From an uncultured Oligoflexales bacterium (lineage in GTDB: Bacteria; Bdellovibrionota_B; Oligoflexia; Oligoflexales; JAPPIL01): DNA of 64,000 nucleotides. Under the pieces are notes generated by a model. The model did no database searches and was not told the DNA's origin. It was given only the letters and a program-made list of their open reading frames with translations. The stretch lies in assembly GCA_958296095.1 (NCBI GenBank), contig OY282434.1, positions 2,138,001-2,202,000 on the forward strand. Reading direction: 5' to 3'. The position numbers and the translations under genes were made by a program. Of this stretch, positions 1 through 9,280 are shown one piece after another (positions within the stretch are counted from its first letter, which is position 1; each line of letters opens with the position of its first letter).

Positions 1-782
1 TTGCTCTTCAACTGGGTCTCCTCAGCGGGCAACGCCTCAAAATAACGCGGGTAATCGATCGCCGCCATCCTGATAAACACCTGTCGCAGACCACTGTCCG
101 CCACCAAAATCGTGTTGTCACGAATCACATACAGCGCCAGCTCGTCGCCCTCATCGCCGCACATGCGCGCCAATTCACCCAAACCTCGTCGTGGCAAGCA
201 CACATTATCGGGAAATTGTTGACTGTCACCTTCCGCCTTCATCTCGCAGTATGACAACCGAATCCCATCACTGCCAACCAGACGCAGATAGCCATCTTCC
301 GTCTTGTGAAAACAACCGACCGTCGCATATGGACGCTGAGATTCAGAGACAATGCTCGGCAACACCTGCTCGATCATGTAAGCCAGCTCGATCGCACTGA
401 AGCGCATCTTCTTCTCATTCTGCAGCGCAAATGGCTCAGGCCAGACACCATCCTCAATCAGCGGAATCTTGAAATAAAAATCATCCGCAGTCCCCGCGGT
501 CACTACCAACACTGCCGCGTCCGTCTCCAGCTGCAGCGTGCCTTCGGGCAACTCCCGCACGACATCGGCAAACAACCGTGACGGCACAAAACACTCACCT
601 GCTTGTGCAACTTCACTATCGATACGATGATAGACCGATAGCAGCCAATCCGAGGCAGTCAACAGTACCTGACCCTGTTCGTTAGCTCGTAAAGCAGTCC
701 ACGCTAGTGTCTTGTCCGAGAGACTGGCTTGCATCCTGGCGGTAACACTATGCAGTTGACGTTTAGAGATCTGAAATTTCAT
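1..782 (-). CDS. dnaN: DNA polymerase III beta sliding clamp, N-terminal part
   Basis: The frame opens at an ATG whose complement ends at 782 and runs off the window at base 1, giving about 260 of the usual ~370 residues. The start MKFQISKRQLHSVTARMQAS and later segments such as FVPSRLFADVVRELP fit the three-domain ring clamp that tethers the replicative polymerase to DNA. It lies downstream of dnaA in the same direction, the standard dnaA-dnaN order, but separated by a 249-bp gap full of DnaA boxes. The C-terminal domain that ends the clamp is outside the window. Confidence 0.93.
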   Translation of the reverse strand, partial: MKFQISKRQLHSVTARMQASLSDKTLAWTALRANEQGQVLLTASDWLLSVYHRIDSEVAQAGECFVPSRLFADVVRELPEGTLQLETDAAVLVVTAGTADDFYFKIPLIEDGVWPEPFALQNEKKMRFSAIELAYMIEQVLPSIVSESQRPYATVGCFHKTEDGYLRLVGSDGIRLSYCEMKAEGDSQQFPDNVCLPRRGLGELARMCGDEGDELALYVIRDNTILVADSGLRQVFIRMAAIDYPRYFEALPAEETQLKS

Positions 783-1031
783 CGCACCTCTTCTTCTTAT
801 AAATTAACTTAGATAAATATATAGTAGTAGAAGTAGTTGCTGTGGATAAGTAGAACAAAGCCATCGACCCCTTATCCCGCAATGCGTTTATGCCCTTCAA
901 ACCCTGTGGACAGGCGGTGGATAACCCGCGAATAACTTGTGGATGAATTTTCCCCCTGGCCAGCAGTGTTGGGTTTATCCACAGGTTATCAAGAGCTTTT
1001 GCACAGACATATCCACAGGTTATCCACAGGT
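783..1031. other. oriC: Probable chromosomal replication origin (oriC) between dnaA and dnaN
   Basis: No gene fits here. The gap holds perfect DnaA boxes at 841-849 (TGTGGATAA), 975-983 and 1020-1028 (TTATCCACA). One-mismatch boxes lie at 916-924, 938-946 and 1009-1017, with a weaker one at 905-913. An AT-rich tract (791-821) lies next to a TAG-trinucleotide run. The dnaA-dnaN gap is a known origin position in many bacteria. Origin function is inferred; the boxes could also regulate dnaN. Confidence 0.8.
822..849 (-). promoter_or_regulatory. DnaA-trio plus DnaA box, basal unwinding element
   Basis: On the plus strand the bases read TAGTAGTAGAAGTAG (822-836), a four-base spacer TTGC, then the perfect box TGTGGATAA (841-849). 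Read on the minus strand the order is DnaA box, short spacer, trinucleotide run, then AT-rich DNA at 791-821. That is the order described for bacterial basal unwinding systems, where the box loads DnaA onto the single-stranded trio repeats. The match is by eye. Confidence 0.72.
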
Positions 1032-2435
1032 TCATATTCTGCGCCCCAACAGACGTTCAAGCGTTTCAAGGTTAGTCTGGAGATCGAGGTCATCGTTGCG
1101 ATTGGCTTCTATCTTACGGCAGGCGTAGATGACGGTCGTATGGTCTTTGCCGCCAAATTTTGCGCCGATTTCAGGAAAGGAGGCGTTGCCCACGGTGCGC
1201 GACAGGTACATGGCAATTTGACGTGGCACGCTGAAGATACGGCTGCGCTTCTTGGATTTGAGGTCGTTAGGCCTGAGCTTGAAATGCTCGGCGACGGTTT
1301 TCAGGATGGCATCAACGCTGATTTCAGTCTGTGGCTCGTCGAAAACATTGCGAAAAATATCTCTGGTCGTATCAATATCCATCGGCCGACCTTGTAAGGC
1401 GGAGAAGGCGGCAATGCGGTGTAAGGCCCCCTCTAGCTCTCGTACGTTGCGGCTGGCATGGGTAGCGATGTATTCCGCGACCTCACGGCGTAGGCTGAGG
1501 CCGAGTTGCTCAGCTTTGTCAAAGAGAATGGCGATGCGATGTTCGGCATCAGGCGGCTGAATGTCAGCGATCAATCCCCAGCGGAAACGATTGCGCAGGC
1601 GGTCTTCAATGTCGGGAATGTCCTGGGGATACTGGTCGGAGGTCAGCACGATTTGTTTTTTGGCTTCGTAGAGAGAATTGAAGGTGTGGAAAAATTCTTC
1701 CTGCGTGGCCTTCTTGCCCGAGATGAACTGAATGTCGTCGACCAGAAACACGTCGCAGTGGCGATACTTTTGGCGAAAGTCCCACATCTTGTTGAAACGT
1801 AAGCAGTAGATCATCTCGTTCATGAACCGCTCGCTGGAAATGTAGGTAACGACGGCATCCTGCCGTGATTTGCGCACCTTGTTGCCGACCGCGTTGAGCA
1901 GGTGTGTTTTGCCCAGTCCTGTATGCCCGTAGATAAAGAGGGGATTGTAGTTCAAGCCTGGATTCTCGGAGATGTTCAGGCAAGAGGCGAGGGCAAACTG
2001 ATTGCTGGGGCCACGCACGAAATTGTCGAAAGTGTAGACGGCGTTTAGCGAGCCCTGTTCGCTCAGCGAGCGGGAAAACGATTGGCCGCGGGATGCGGTG
2101 TCCTTGCTGCCGTCATCGTCCTTGTCCTCCTGTGAAGCGATAGTCAGCTTGAGGTGCAAGTCGTTGAAGCCGAGGCTGTTCTTGCACTGTTCGAGCGTGT
2201 TCAGGTGGTTGTTGGTAAAACCCTGATAGAAGACCATATCGGGGATGTCGATCGACAGCACATCGTCCTTGATGTGTGCAGACTGCAGCGGCTGTAGCCA
2301 GATACCATACTCATCGTCGCCGATTACGCTACGCATCTCGTCCTTAATTGTCTCCCAGACGGCGTTGGCCATGCCGCGGTCAGGGCAACCCGCGGGCTCG
2401 GATCTCGCAGTCGGTTGTGGATAGTCTTCACTCAT
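1032..2435 (-). CDS. dnaA: Chromosomal replication initiator protein DnaA
   Basis: The 467-residue product opens replication at oriC. Visible are domain I (WETIKDEM...), a charged linker around residues 105-125, the Walker A motif GHTGLGKTH near residue 170, the Walker B motif FLVDDIQFI near 230 and the C-terminal DnaA signature KDHTTVIYACRKIE near 430 that reads DnaA boxes. Length is normal. The annotated ATG has no strong ribosome site; an in-frame ATG 22 codons later (MANAVWETI) is an alternative. A one-mismatch DnaA box (2416-2424) lies inside the first codons, so autoregulation is possible. Confidence 0.97.
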   Translation of the reverse strand: MSEDYPQPTARSEPAGCPDRGMANAVWETIKDEMRSVIGDDEYGIWLQPLQSAHIKDDVLSIDIPDMVFYQGFTNNHLNTLEQCKNSLGFNDLHLKLTIASQEDKDDDGSKDTASRGQSFSRSLSEQGSLNAVYTFDNFVRGPSNQFALASCLNISENPGLNYNPLFIYGHTGLGKTHLLNAVGNKVRKSRQDAVVTYISSERFMNEMIYCLRFNKMWDFRQKYRHCDVFLVDDIQFISGKKATQEEFFHTFNSLYEAKKQIVLTSDQYPQDIPDIEDRLRNRFRWGLIADIQPPDAEHRIAILFDKAEQLGLSLRREVAEYIATHASRNVRELEGALHRIAAFSALQGRPMDIDTTRDIFRNVFDEPQTEISVDAILKTVAEHFKLRPNDLKSKKRSRIFSVPRQIAMYLSRTVGNASFPEIGAKFGGKDHTTVIYACRKIEANRNDDLDLQTNLETLERLLGRRI

Positions 2436-2540
2436 GGGCAGGCCGTCGCCGCAGTGCGTGCGGCTTGGTCAGTTCTCATCGTAAAGGCGGCATTTTAGCA
2501 CAAGCGGCGGTCTTTGGGAAGGCAAGTTTGCAAGACGAGC

Positions 2541-3536
2541 TTACTGCCCTAAGTTGGCACTGCTGCAGGCGGGCTTGCCGTCTTTGTCGCCGCAGATAAC
2601 GCACGTGTCATGCTCGAACCAATTGCTGCGCTTGTCCTTGACCAGGCCTGATTTGCTGAAAATACCAAAGCAGCGGCAGGCATCGCTCTTGCAGGTGAGC
2701 ACCGCCCAATCGCGGATTTTGTCGCCGTACCACGTTGCCTCTTCTGGGGGGGCAGAGAACGGCTCGATGTCGAGACGGCAGGTGTTGCCGTTGATGCTGA
2801 GCTTATCGTCGGACTGCTGTGCGCGGATGCTTTGCCACCGCTGGTTGTAAAGATCTCTGAGGTCTCTTTGTGCACCATCGCAGCGTCCGCTCTCGGGCAC
2901 CAGGGGTAACGAGGGATCGGGGAGGCGATAGTTGAACAGCTGGAAATCATCACCCGCGGCAGGTCTTTCCGTCAAGGTGCCTGGGACTTTGCGGACACAC
3001 AGGCCTACGCCGAAGGGGGTATCGGGGCCAGGGTTGGTGGGTATTACTGTAATGCAGTGACATTGTGGCGTGGCCGCGGCGGTGCAGGTCAATGCGGCGG
3101 TGAAGCCAGATGGATACCTCTGCTGCATGCCCTGTTTAGTGCGATCGTCGCTCCGGTTGGCGATCCAGGGTTCGTTGCTGTTGTCATCATCATTGCCAAA
3201 CCAGTTGAGGGTGCACGTGCCTTTGGCGTGCGGGTTTTGAACCTCGCCCTCGTACTCGTGACGCTCATCCTCTGGGTAGATAAACCTGCCACTCCAGCTC
3301 TCGTCGGGAGTTTCTCCGCCAACGCTTGCCGCTTGCACAAAACTAAGGCGACTCGATAGCCAGCAATCAGGCCAGCCACCTGGCGAGGTCATCTTGCTGC
3401 CACTTGCATCGGTAAACTCCGTCGGCGGGGCCGGCTCGGAAAGTCCGTCACTGGTAAAGGTAACCTGCTTGTTAGTGCAGCTCAGCAGAAAAACGTTGGC
3501 AAGCAGAATCAGTGCCGTGCGGTTGATAACATTCAT
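2541..3536 (-). CDS. Cysteine-rich lipoprotein of unknown function
   Basis: This 331-residue protein begins with a short basic and hydrophobic signal ending in the lipobox LLSC at about residue 20, so it should be lipid-anchored in the envelope. The mature part has many cysteines, including TCTAAATPQCHC and CKSDACRCFGIF, and ends with a CVICGDKDGKPAC segment, suggesting several disulfides. I do not recognise a family. It is upstream of dnaA in the same direction, separated by about 105 bp with nothing evident. A perfect hairpin sits in its leader at 3550-3566. Confidence 0.7.
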   Translation of the reverse strand: MNVINRTALILLANVFLLSCTNKQVTFTSDGLSEPAPPTEFTDASGSKMTSPGGWPDCWLSSRLSFVQAASVGGETPDESWSGRFIYPEDERHEYEGEVQNPHAKGTCTLNWFGNDDDNSNEPWIANRSDDRTKQGMQQRYPSGFTAALTCTAAATPQCHCITVIPTNPGPDTPFGVGLCVRKVPGTLTERPAAGDDFQLFNYRLPDPSLPLVPESGRCDGAQRDLRDLYNQRWQSIRAQQSDDKLSINGNTCRLDIEPFSAPPEEATWYGDKIRDWAVLTCKSDACRCFGIFSKSGLVKDKRSNWFEHDTCVICGDKDGKPACSSANLGQ

Positions 3537-3549
3537 GGTGGTTCGCTCC

Positions 3550-3566
3550 CTCAGCCGCGGGCTGAG
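3550..3566 (-). promoter_or_regulatory. Leader hairpin before the cysteine-rich lipoprotein
   Basis: CTCAGCC, a three-base loop and GGCTGAG form a perfect seven-pair stem ending 13 bases before the ATG at 3536. On the transcript the stem is followed at once by GGAG, the likely ribosome site. It may affect initiation; a role is inferred only from position. Confidence 0.4.
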
Positions 3567-3709
3567 CCAATGGTTAAGCTAGCGGTACTGCTAGGTAAAG
3601 TTTAGCATGGTTTACGGATACAACAAAACTATTATGGCACATAGGGATGGGGAAATCAAAATCCGCAGACTATCTCCATAACGCCAGAAACATGCGTAAA
3701 ACAGGAATC

Positions 3710-5713
3710 CTAAAGCAGTGCAAACGGCCCTGTGGGTGAGCTCATGCCTTCATCTGTGCTGTAGTAGGGCACGCGTTTTTGCAAGCGATCATAAGCTTTG
3801 CGCACTACGCTGGCCTCGCGCGGGCGGTGGGCACGCATATAGGCAGCCACTAGCAGACGGTGAGCAGCAAAGGAGTGGGGATGTTTGGCAATATAGTCGC
3901 GCAAGCCTCTGATGGCGGCAGCATGCTTGCCGCGGCTTATTTTTATTTCGGCCCTGAGCAGGAATAGCCATTTCTTGTGCACGGGACTGGTGGACATGCG
4001 TTTCAGTTTGTGCATGTGCTTGGCGAGCGGTGTAGCTTGACCGCTCTTCAACAGGACGATGGCGTAGGCATAGTTATTTTCCCAACTATCACGTAATGAA
4101 AGACTGCGTGCGAGGAGGGCTTTAGGGGATTTATATGTTCCGCTTTTCCCTGTTACGTTCATCAGAGCTACGCCTAGAAAAAAGCAATAAAAGTAATCTT
4201 TCCCGTAGTTACTGGCATAATCCTTCAAACTTTTTATCACTTCACGAGAGCGCTTACGCGCGACTAGTATTCTCGTTTTCCACTGCTGCAGAAACTGAAT
4301 GGCTTCTTCTGCTTCAGCATGCCAAGTGCGTTTCTGATACTGCCATATCCTATTGATAACAGTCTCTAGTGCGGCATCGTGACCAAGGTAGATGCTTTCA
4401 ATTCCGAGGAGGTTTAGGAAGTCAAGATTGTCATACATTTTGCCAAAATTATCCTCGCTCGATAGCGCGTGCAAAACCTCTCTCTTCTTGGCTTTTGCTG
4501 TGCCAAGCTTGGCAAGAAAACGCACCCACCAAGATGCTGCAGCATGTTCATCGCTCAGGTTTTGGACGGCTAAGTCGTGCAGTCTCTTTATTTGTGTCGC
4601 GCTACCGCGCGGGTAAGTGAAGCGCATTAACGTTTCATAGACATAGCTTAGGGCGGCACGACGATTGCTGCGCTCACCGGTCGAGGTTGCCAGCGTTACG
4701 TAATTGCTGCTAGCCGTGTAGTCTCCTTGGTACAGGGCTTGTAGCAGCCAAGCGATGGCACTATAGGGGTTGTTTTGGTGCATAATGCTTGGTTCAGTGA
4801 CGGACGAAACATGGCCAAATTGCAGCATGCGCAGCAAGGCTTGTGCAAGACATGGAAAAAAATGCTCGCTTCTCTCTGGTTGCGCACACCTGCCTTGCAA
4901 TAAGGTGCGTACCGTGCCAAATTGTCGCCGTTTCAATAGTAGAATAGTGTAAAGAATCAGCGATTCGTCTTGCAGCTGATGCTTGTTTTTATGCAATAAT
5001 TGGTAGCTACGCAGATAATCACCACGTAGATAATAGCATTCAGCGATAGCAAACTGTGCCTTGAACTCTAACTCCGATATATTGCTAATCCTGCTCGCAC
5101 GTGGCATAAGGCCGTGGCACTCCATTTCGGACAGGACTAGCTGGGGCGGTTTGGCTGTGTCACTATCATCGACTACGGTTATGCCACTCTTGCCGCCTAT
5201 GTCTCCTGCCTGTATCTTGTGCTTGGCTTGTCTATAGAGTTGCTTTAGCCACGGCACAGCCAGCACCTCCAGGCTGGCACGATGCTGGTAGGCAACAGTC
5301 AGCAGCGCGCCTAGAAGAAGAGTTACCGCTCCCTTGAAGGCCCAGTGTTTTTTCCGGCGTCGGTGTCTTTTGCTGCGCCGGTAGGAAATATGCGTCTCTT
5401 GCTGGTGTGGTGCTGAGGACTTGCTTCGCTCCCGACTCGCTGCTTGCCGCGCGGTAAGTTTTGGCTTATTGCCGATGCTACTGAACCTGCTGGGTTCTGA
5501 CTTGAATTCTTCAGTATGGTAGGTATTTTTAGCGTCCTCCTCGGTCGGAAAGACAAGCTTTGGGTCGTGCAACCGCTCTGTTGGCAAGGTTGCTTCGCCC
5601 TCAGCGCTGGCTTCGTCCTCAACATCGTCACGAAGGGAGATGGTGTTGTCGTCCAAATTTTCCGTCCCCCCTGTGATGGGTGGCTCGAACAAATTTTCCT
5701 GGTCTTTTTTCAC
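3710..5713 (-). CDS. Single-pass membrane protein with periplasmic TPR-like repeats
   Basis: The 667-residue product has an acidic, low-complexity N-terminus, a very basic stretch (RRSKRHRRRKKH near residue 115-125), one membrane segment (FKGAVTLLLGALLTVAY), and then a long helical region. Segments such as AIAECYYLRGDYLRSYQLL and LRAEIKISRGKHAAAIRGLRDYI have TPR character. By the positive-inside rule the basic N-terminus is cytoplasmic and the repeats periplasmic. The start is a GTG preceded by GGAAGG. No enzyme motif is seen; it probably acts as a scaffold. Function unknown. Confidence 0.75.
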   Translation of the reverse strand: MKKDQENLFEPPITGGTENLDDNTISLRDDVEDEASAEGEATLPTERLHDPKLVFPTEEDAKNTYHTEEFKSEPSRFSSIGNKPKLTARQAASRERSKSSAPHQQETHISYRRSKRHRRRKKHWAFKGAVTLLLGALLTVAYQHRASLEVLAVPWLKQLYRQAKHKIQAGDIGGKSGITVVDDSDTAKPPQLVLSEMECHGLMPRASRISNISELEFKAQFAIAECYYLRGDYLRSYQLLHKNKHQLQDESLILYTILLLKRRQFGTVRTLLQGRCAQPERSEHFFPCLAQALLRMLQFGHVSSVTEPSIMHQNNPYSAIAWLLQALYQGDYTASSNYVTLATSTGERSNRRAALSYVYETLMRFTYPRGSATQIKRLHDLAVQNLSDEHAAASWWVRFLAKLGTAKAKKREVLHALSSEDNFGKMYDNLDFLNLLGIESIYLGHDAALETVINRIWQYQKRTWHAEAEEAIQFLQQWKTRILVARKRSREVIKSLKDYASNYGKDYFYCFFLGVALMNVTGKSGTYKSPKALLARSLSLRDSWENNYAYAIVLLKSGQATPLAKHMHKLKRMSTSPVHKKWLFLLRAEIKISRGKHAAAIRGLRDYIAKHPHSFAAHRLLVAAYMRAHRPREASVVRKAYDRLQKRVPYYSTDEGMSSPTGPFALL

Positions 5714-5845
5714 CGCTGCCTTCCGTGCAGACCGCTCCGCACCTTAATAATCGTGAGAAAAGGGGAAAATCTTTATCCTCGCCCGCATTTTTTCATGAGC
5801 TCAGTGCCCAAGAGCAGGATGCTGCGGTCACAGAGAACGACTGAC

Positions 5846-6565
5846 CTACTGCAGCAAACTGCGTAACTCGCGGTGCTTGTCGTCAATACTGGTAATAGCG
5901 AGACGCGGGACGATGAAGGTAGTAGTGTGAGGCAGTTCTAGCAGCCGACGGCTTTGGGTTCTCGCCTGCGCGATAGTGACGCGGTGGTAATCGTCACTGA
6001 AGACCCCGTCGACGATGCCGTAGAGCATGTCGATGTCGTCAGGAATTTTCGCCGCGCCGCTGGCATAGAGGCGTTGCCCGTCCTGTGGACTGAAGGCGAC
6101 CCGCTTGCCATAATTGACGTGATTCCAAACCAACACACCACTGACCTGTTCAGCGATGTTGATTTCTTGCCCGCTGACACTTAGCAAGCGTTCATTCTCA
6201 GGCTGAGCGTGAGGACTGGCAATGCCGATGTGACTCACCCCGTCGAGGAGATAGTGCACATAGCGATCGTGGTAGAATTTGGCGGTAAGCTGGCCGTGAA
6301 GATTCTGATAGCGTCCTAGCTGTGTCGCGTAAATACCGTCGCGCGGGACGATGAGGTTTTTGGCGCGCAAGCGCTGCTGCCACCTCAAGCCAGCCGCGGC
6401 ATCGATGATGGGAAACAGCGGCACATAGGCAAATTCAACCACATGTGCTAGCAGTTCCTGTGTCCGGCGCGGCAGCGATGAATTAGTCTGCCGAACCAAT
6501 CCAGTCGCACTTGCGACAGCTGTTGTGACTGCAAGCAAAGAGAAAAAGGCAACCCATCGGAACAT
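5846..6565 (-). CDS. Exported protein of unknown function
   Basis: I start this gene at the ATG of MFRWVAFFSLLAVTTAVASA, 21 codons inside the longest frame, because it opens with a clean signal peptide and is preceded by CGGGGGTTAGG at 6566-6576. The ~239-residue product keeps no family signature that I know. Its body is mixed alpha/beta, with phrases like GKRVAFSPQDGQRLYASGAAKIPDDIDMLYG split over the middle. The same leader sequence precedes the lipoprotein at 15997-17553. Likely periplasmic. Confidence 0.65.
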   Translation of the reverse strand: MFRWVAFFSLLAVTTAVASATGLVRQTNSSLPRRTQELLAHVVEFAYVPLFPIIDAAAGLRWQQRLRAKNLIVPRDGIYATQLGRYQNLHGQLTAKFYHDRYVHYLLDGVSHIGIASPHAQPENERLLSVSGQEINIAEQVSGVLVWNHVNYGKRVAFSPQDGQRLYASGAAKIPDDIDMLYGIVDGVFSDDYHRVTIAQARTQSRRLLELPHTTTFIVPRLAITSIDDKHRELRSLLQ

Positions 6566-6661
6566 CCTAACCCCCGCAAGACCGTTACAGAGGGCGGCGA
6601 GCATAGTGCAAAGTAGGGCCGAAAGCAAGCCAGAAGAGAGGTGAGGTTGAAGCTGTCGCGG

Positions 6662-7030
6662 CTAGTGAGCGGTTGGGGCCTGCTGCTGACTGTCGGCGCT
6701 AACGTCGGCCGCGGGAGTGCGCAAATCTTGCGCGGCGCGGTTGACCCAGTTGCGACCGTCGGGCTTCATAATGTCGGAAGCTGTGCCGACGAAGAACATG
6801 CCTACCACCAGCAGCATCATCACCAGCAAGTACCAGACATAGCGTTTCTCAATGTTCAAATGCATGAAATACGCCGCCACCATCAATGCCTTGACCACAG
6901 CAATGCCAAACGCGGTGATCAGGGTGAGGATTTTAACCTCCAACATCGGGCCGAGAACACTGATAATCAGTAGCACTAGGAGCACCGCCCAAATTTTGAC
7001 ATAATGCATTGCTGAAGTGTGTTCGCTCAT
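6662..7030 (-). CDS. ctaF: Cytochrome c oxidase subunit IV
   Basis: This 122-residue membrane protein is the last gene of the oxidase operon. Three hydrophobic segments are visible (WAVLLVLLIISVLGP, LITAFGIAVVKALMVAAYFM, WYLLVMMLLVVGMFF), and the phrase VKALMVAAYFMHL is typical of the prokaryotic subunit IV family. The ATG at 7030 begins one base after the TGA of subunit III (7032-7034), so translation is probably coupled. It helps assembly or stability of the heme-copper oxidase in the inner membrane. Confidence 0.88.
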   Translation of the reverse strand: MSEHTSAMHYVKIWAVLLVLLIISVLGPMLEVKILTLITAFGIAVVKALMVAAYFMHLNIEKRYVWYLLVMMLLVVGMFFVGTASDIMKPDGRNWVNRAAQDLRTPAADVSADSQQQAPTAH

Positions 7031-7031
7031 C

Positions 7032-7607
7032 TCATTTTGCAATATAGAGTAGGGGAAACAAAAATATCCAAACTATGTCGACGAAGTGCCAATAGATGCC
7101 AATCAACTCAACCCGCGGCAAGTTGCGTTGTCGCAACACGTCAAACGAAATAATCGCCATAATAATCATGCCGACGATGACGTGACTGGCATGGATACCT
7201 GCAGCAGTGTAGTAGTACGACCAAAAAAGATTGGCTGTAATCGTATAGCCCTGCGCAATCTCATAGCTCCACTCGAAAGCTTTGATAAGCAAAAACGTCA
7301 AGCCCCCGCCAATCGTCAGCCAGAGGTAAAAAAACGCCGCGATGTGCCGCTTGCGCTCCGCGGCATGATGTGCCAGCACGACGAACAGACTGGAGGTCAA
7401 CAGCACGAAGGTGTTGATAGCACCCGCCAGCGTGCTGGTATGGGCGGCACTCTCGCCCCAGTGCGGGTAGAGGTTACGCAATAACAGATAGCAAGCTAGC
7501 AAGCCGCCGAAGATAACGATCTCCGAGCCAATTACCCACCACACCGCTAACCGTCCCGTGGGGATGCCGGTCATGCTGCGCGTCGTGGCAATCGGCATCG
7601 TGCTCAT
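7032..7607 (-). CDS. ctaE: Cytochrome c oxidase subunit III
   Basis: The 191-residue protein has five or so membrane helices and typical subunit III phrases: WWVIGSEIVIFGGLLACYLLL near the start and GIHASHVIVGMIIM plus YWHFVDIVWIFLFPLLY near the end. This is the short bacterial form that lacks the first two helices of the mitochondrial subunit. Its ATG overlaps the stop of subunit I by four bases (7604-7607), showing translational coupling. It supports proton uptake by subunit I and carries no redox metal. Confidence 0.94.
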   Translation of the reverse strand: MSTMPIATTRSMTGIPTGRLAVWWVIGSEIVIFGGLLACYLLLRNLYPHWGESAAHTSTLAGAINTFVLLTSSLFVVLAHHAAERKRHIAAFFYLWLTIGGGLTFLLIKAFEWSYEIAQGYTITANLFWSYYYTAAGIHASHVIVGMIIMAIISFDVLRQRNLPRVELIGIYWHFVDIVWIFLFPLLYIAK

Positions 7608-9280
7608 GCTTTGCTCTCGCCGCTAGGTTTCTCGTGCTGGGGCCAAAAGTCACTTTCCCGCCCGGGCACGCTATATTCGTACGGAGGACGGTAAACTTCG
7701 GGCAGGGTGGCAAAGTTACCGTGTGGGGGAGGCGAGGGTGCGGCCCACTCCAGTGTATTTGCTTGCCACGGATTGGCAGTGGCTACCTTGCCGCGCAACA
7801 TGCTGGCGAAAAAATTATAGAGAAACGGTAGCTGGAAAATTAGCATGACAATCAAGGCAACGGTGGCAAGCACACGCAAATTCTGAAAATCAGCACTGTT
7901 CAATTCGCTGAACAACTCATAGCTATAGATACGCCGATGCTGCCCCGCCGCGCCGAGAAAAAACAGCGGCAAGAAAATTAAATTGAAGGGAATAAACGTG
8001 CCCCAAAAATGTATCTTGCCAAGTGTCTCCGACATGTGCCGCCCGAACATTTTGGGAAACCAATAGTAAAGCCCCGCGAATACCGCCAGGATCGCAATAG
8101 GGAAGAAGGTATAGTGAAAGTGCGCCACAACGAAGTAGGTGTCGTGAAAATAAATATCGGCCCCGCTGGCGCCGAGAAAGATACCTGTTACCCCGCCGAT
8201 CAAAAACGCGGCGAGAAACGACAGAGCAAACAACATCGCCGCAGTCAGCCGAATCGAGCCGCCATACAGCGTGGCAATGTAAACAAACAGCATCTCGGCG
8301 ATGGGAATTGAGATCAACAGCGTCGTCACGGCAAAGACATTGGCCATGCGCGGATCAATGCCCGCGATGAACTGATGATGTGCCCAGACGAAAAAACTCA
8401 GCACGCCAGTGGCAAAGGCGGTATACAGCACTGTCTTGTAAGCGAAGAGCTTCTTGCGGGAAAAAACCGTGATGATCTCCGCGACAATCCCCATCGCGGG
8501 CAACAGCACCACATAGACCTCTGGATGACCGAAAAACCAGAACAAGTGCTGCCACAAGATCGGGTCACCCCCTTGTGCAGGATCGAAGAAACCCGTGCCC
8601 AACGTCTGATCGAAGAGCAGCATTATCGCGCCCGCGATCAACGGCCCTACCGATGCCATGAACAGAATGCTCGCCAACACAATCATCCACAACACGATGG
8701 GAATGTCATACATCTTCATGCCCTTCGCCCGCGAATTCATCAGTGTCGTGATAAAGTTGATCCCGCCAAGCAAAAAGGCGACAAACTCCAACGCTACTGC
8801 AATCAGCCACAGCGTTGCCCCATACTGCGTCATGTTATACTTTGCCTGCGCCGACAAGGGCGGATAAGCCGTCCACGCCCCGCCGAAACCACCGCCAGCC
8901 ACGAAGAAAGACGCAACCAGCACGATGGCACTGAGCAGAAATACCTGATACGAGAGGCGATTCAAGCGCGGGAAGACCATATCGTCGCAACCAATCATCA
9001 GCGGAATTAGAAAATTACCGAACGTCGCCAATAGCACTGGCATCGCCACCCAGAAGATCATAATCGTGCCATGATTGGTAACCAGCGAGTTGTATTCGTG
9101 CGGCGAAACCGTGCCAAAGCCGAACACCTCTGTGCCAGGAAAGGCTAGCTGCATTCTGAAGGTGTAAGCGAAATAACCACCGATGAGCGCCATGATCATG
9201 CCAGTGAACATGTACTGCATGCCGATGATCTTGTGGTCGGTAGAGAAAATATACTTCTGCCAAAAATTTTGTTCGGTCAT
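7604..9280 (-). CDS. ctaD: Cytochrome c oxidase subunit I
   Basis: The 558-residue catalytic subunit reduces oxygen to water and pumps protons across the inner membrane. It starts STDHKIIGMQY, carries the copper-B motif FGHPEVYVVLLP near residue 245, and has the paired heme ligands in DTYFVVAHFHYTFF near residue 385. About twelve membrane helices are evident and the length is normal. Its start overlaps the subunit II stop by four bases (9277-9280). Together with the CuA site in subunit II this marks a cytochrome c oxidase rather than a quinol oxidase. Confidence 0.97.
   Translation of the reverse strand: MTEQNFWQKYIFSTDHKIIGMQYMFTGMIMALIGGYFAYTFRMQLAFPGTEVFGFGTVSPHEYNSLVTNHGTIMIFWVAMPVLLATFGNFLIPLMIGCDDMVFPRLNRLSYQVFLLSAIVLVASFFVAGGGFGGAWTAYPPLSAQAKYNMTQYGATLWLIAVALEFVAFLLGGINFITTLMNSRAKGMKMYDIPIVLWMIVLASILFMASVGPLIAGAIMLLFDQTLGTGFFDPAQGGDPILWQHLFWFFGHPEVYVVLLPAMGIVAEIITVFSRKKLFAYKTVLYTAFATGVLSFFVWAHHQFIAGIDPRMANVFAVTTLLISIPIAEMLFVYIATLYGGSIRLTAAMLFALSFLAAFLIGGVTGIFLGASGADIYFHDTYFVVAHFHYTFFPIAILAVFAGLYYWFPKMFGRHMSETLGKIHFWGTFIPFNLIFLPLFFLGAAGQHRRIYSYELFSELNSADFQNLRVLATVALIVMLIFQLPFLYNFFASMLRGKVATANPWQANTLEWAAPSPPPHGNFATLPEVYRPPYEYSVPGRESDFWPQHEKPSGESKA

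Noticed and set aside
8375..9010. 211-codon plus-strand frame
   Set aside because: Mirror frame of oxidase subunit I, rich in His/Gln/Arg as expected for an antisense shadow.
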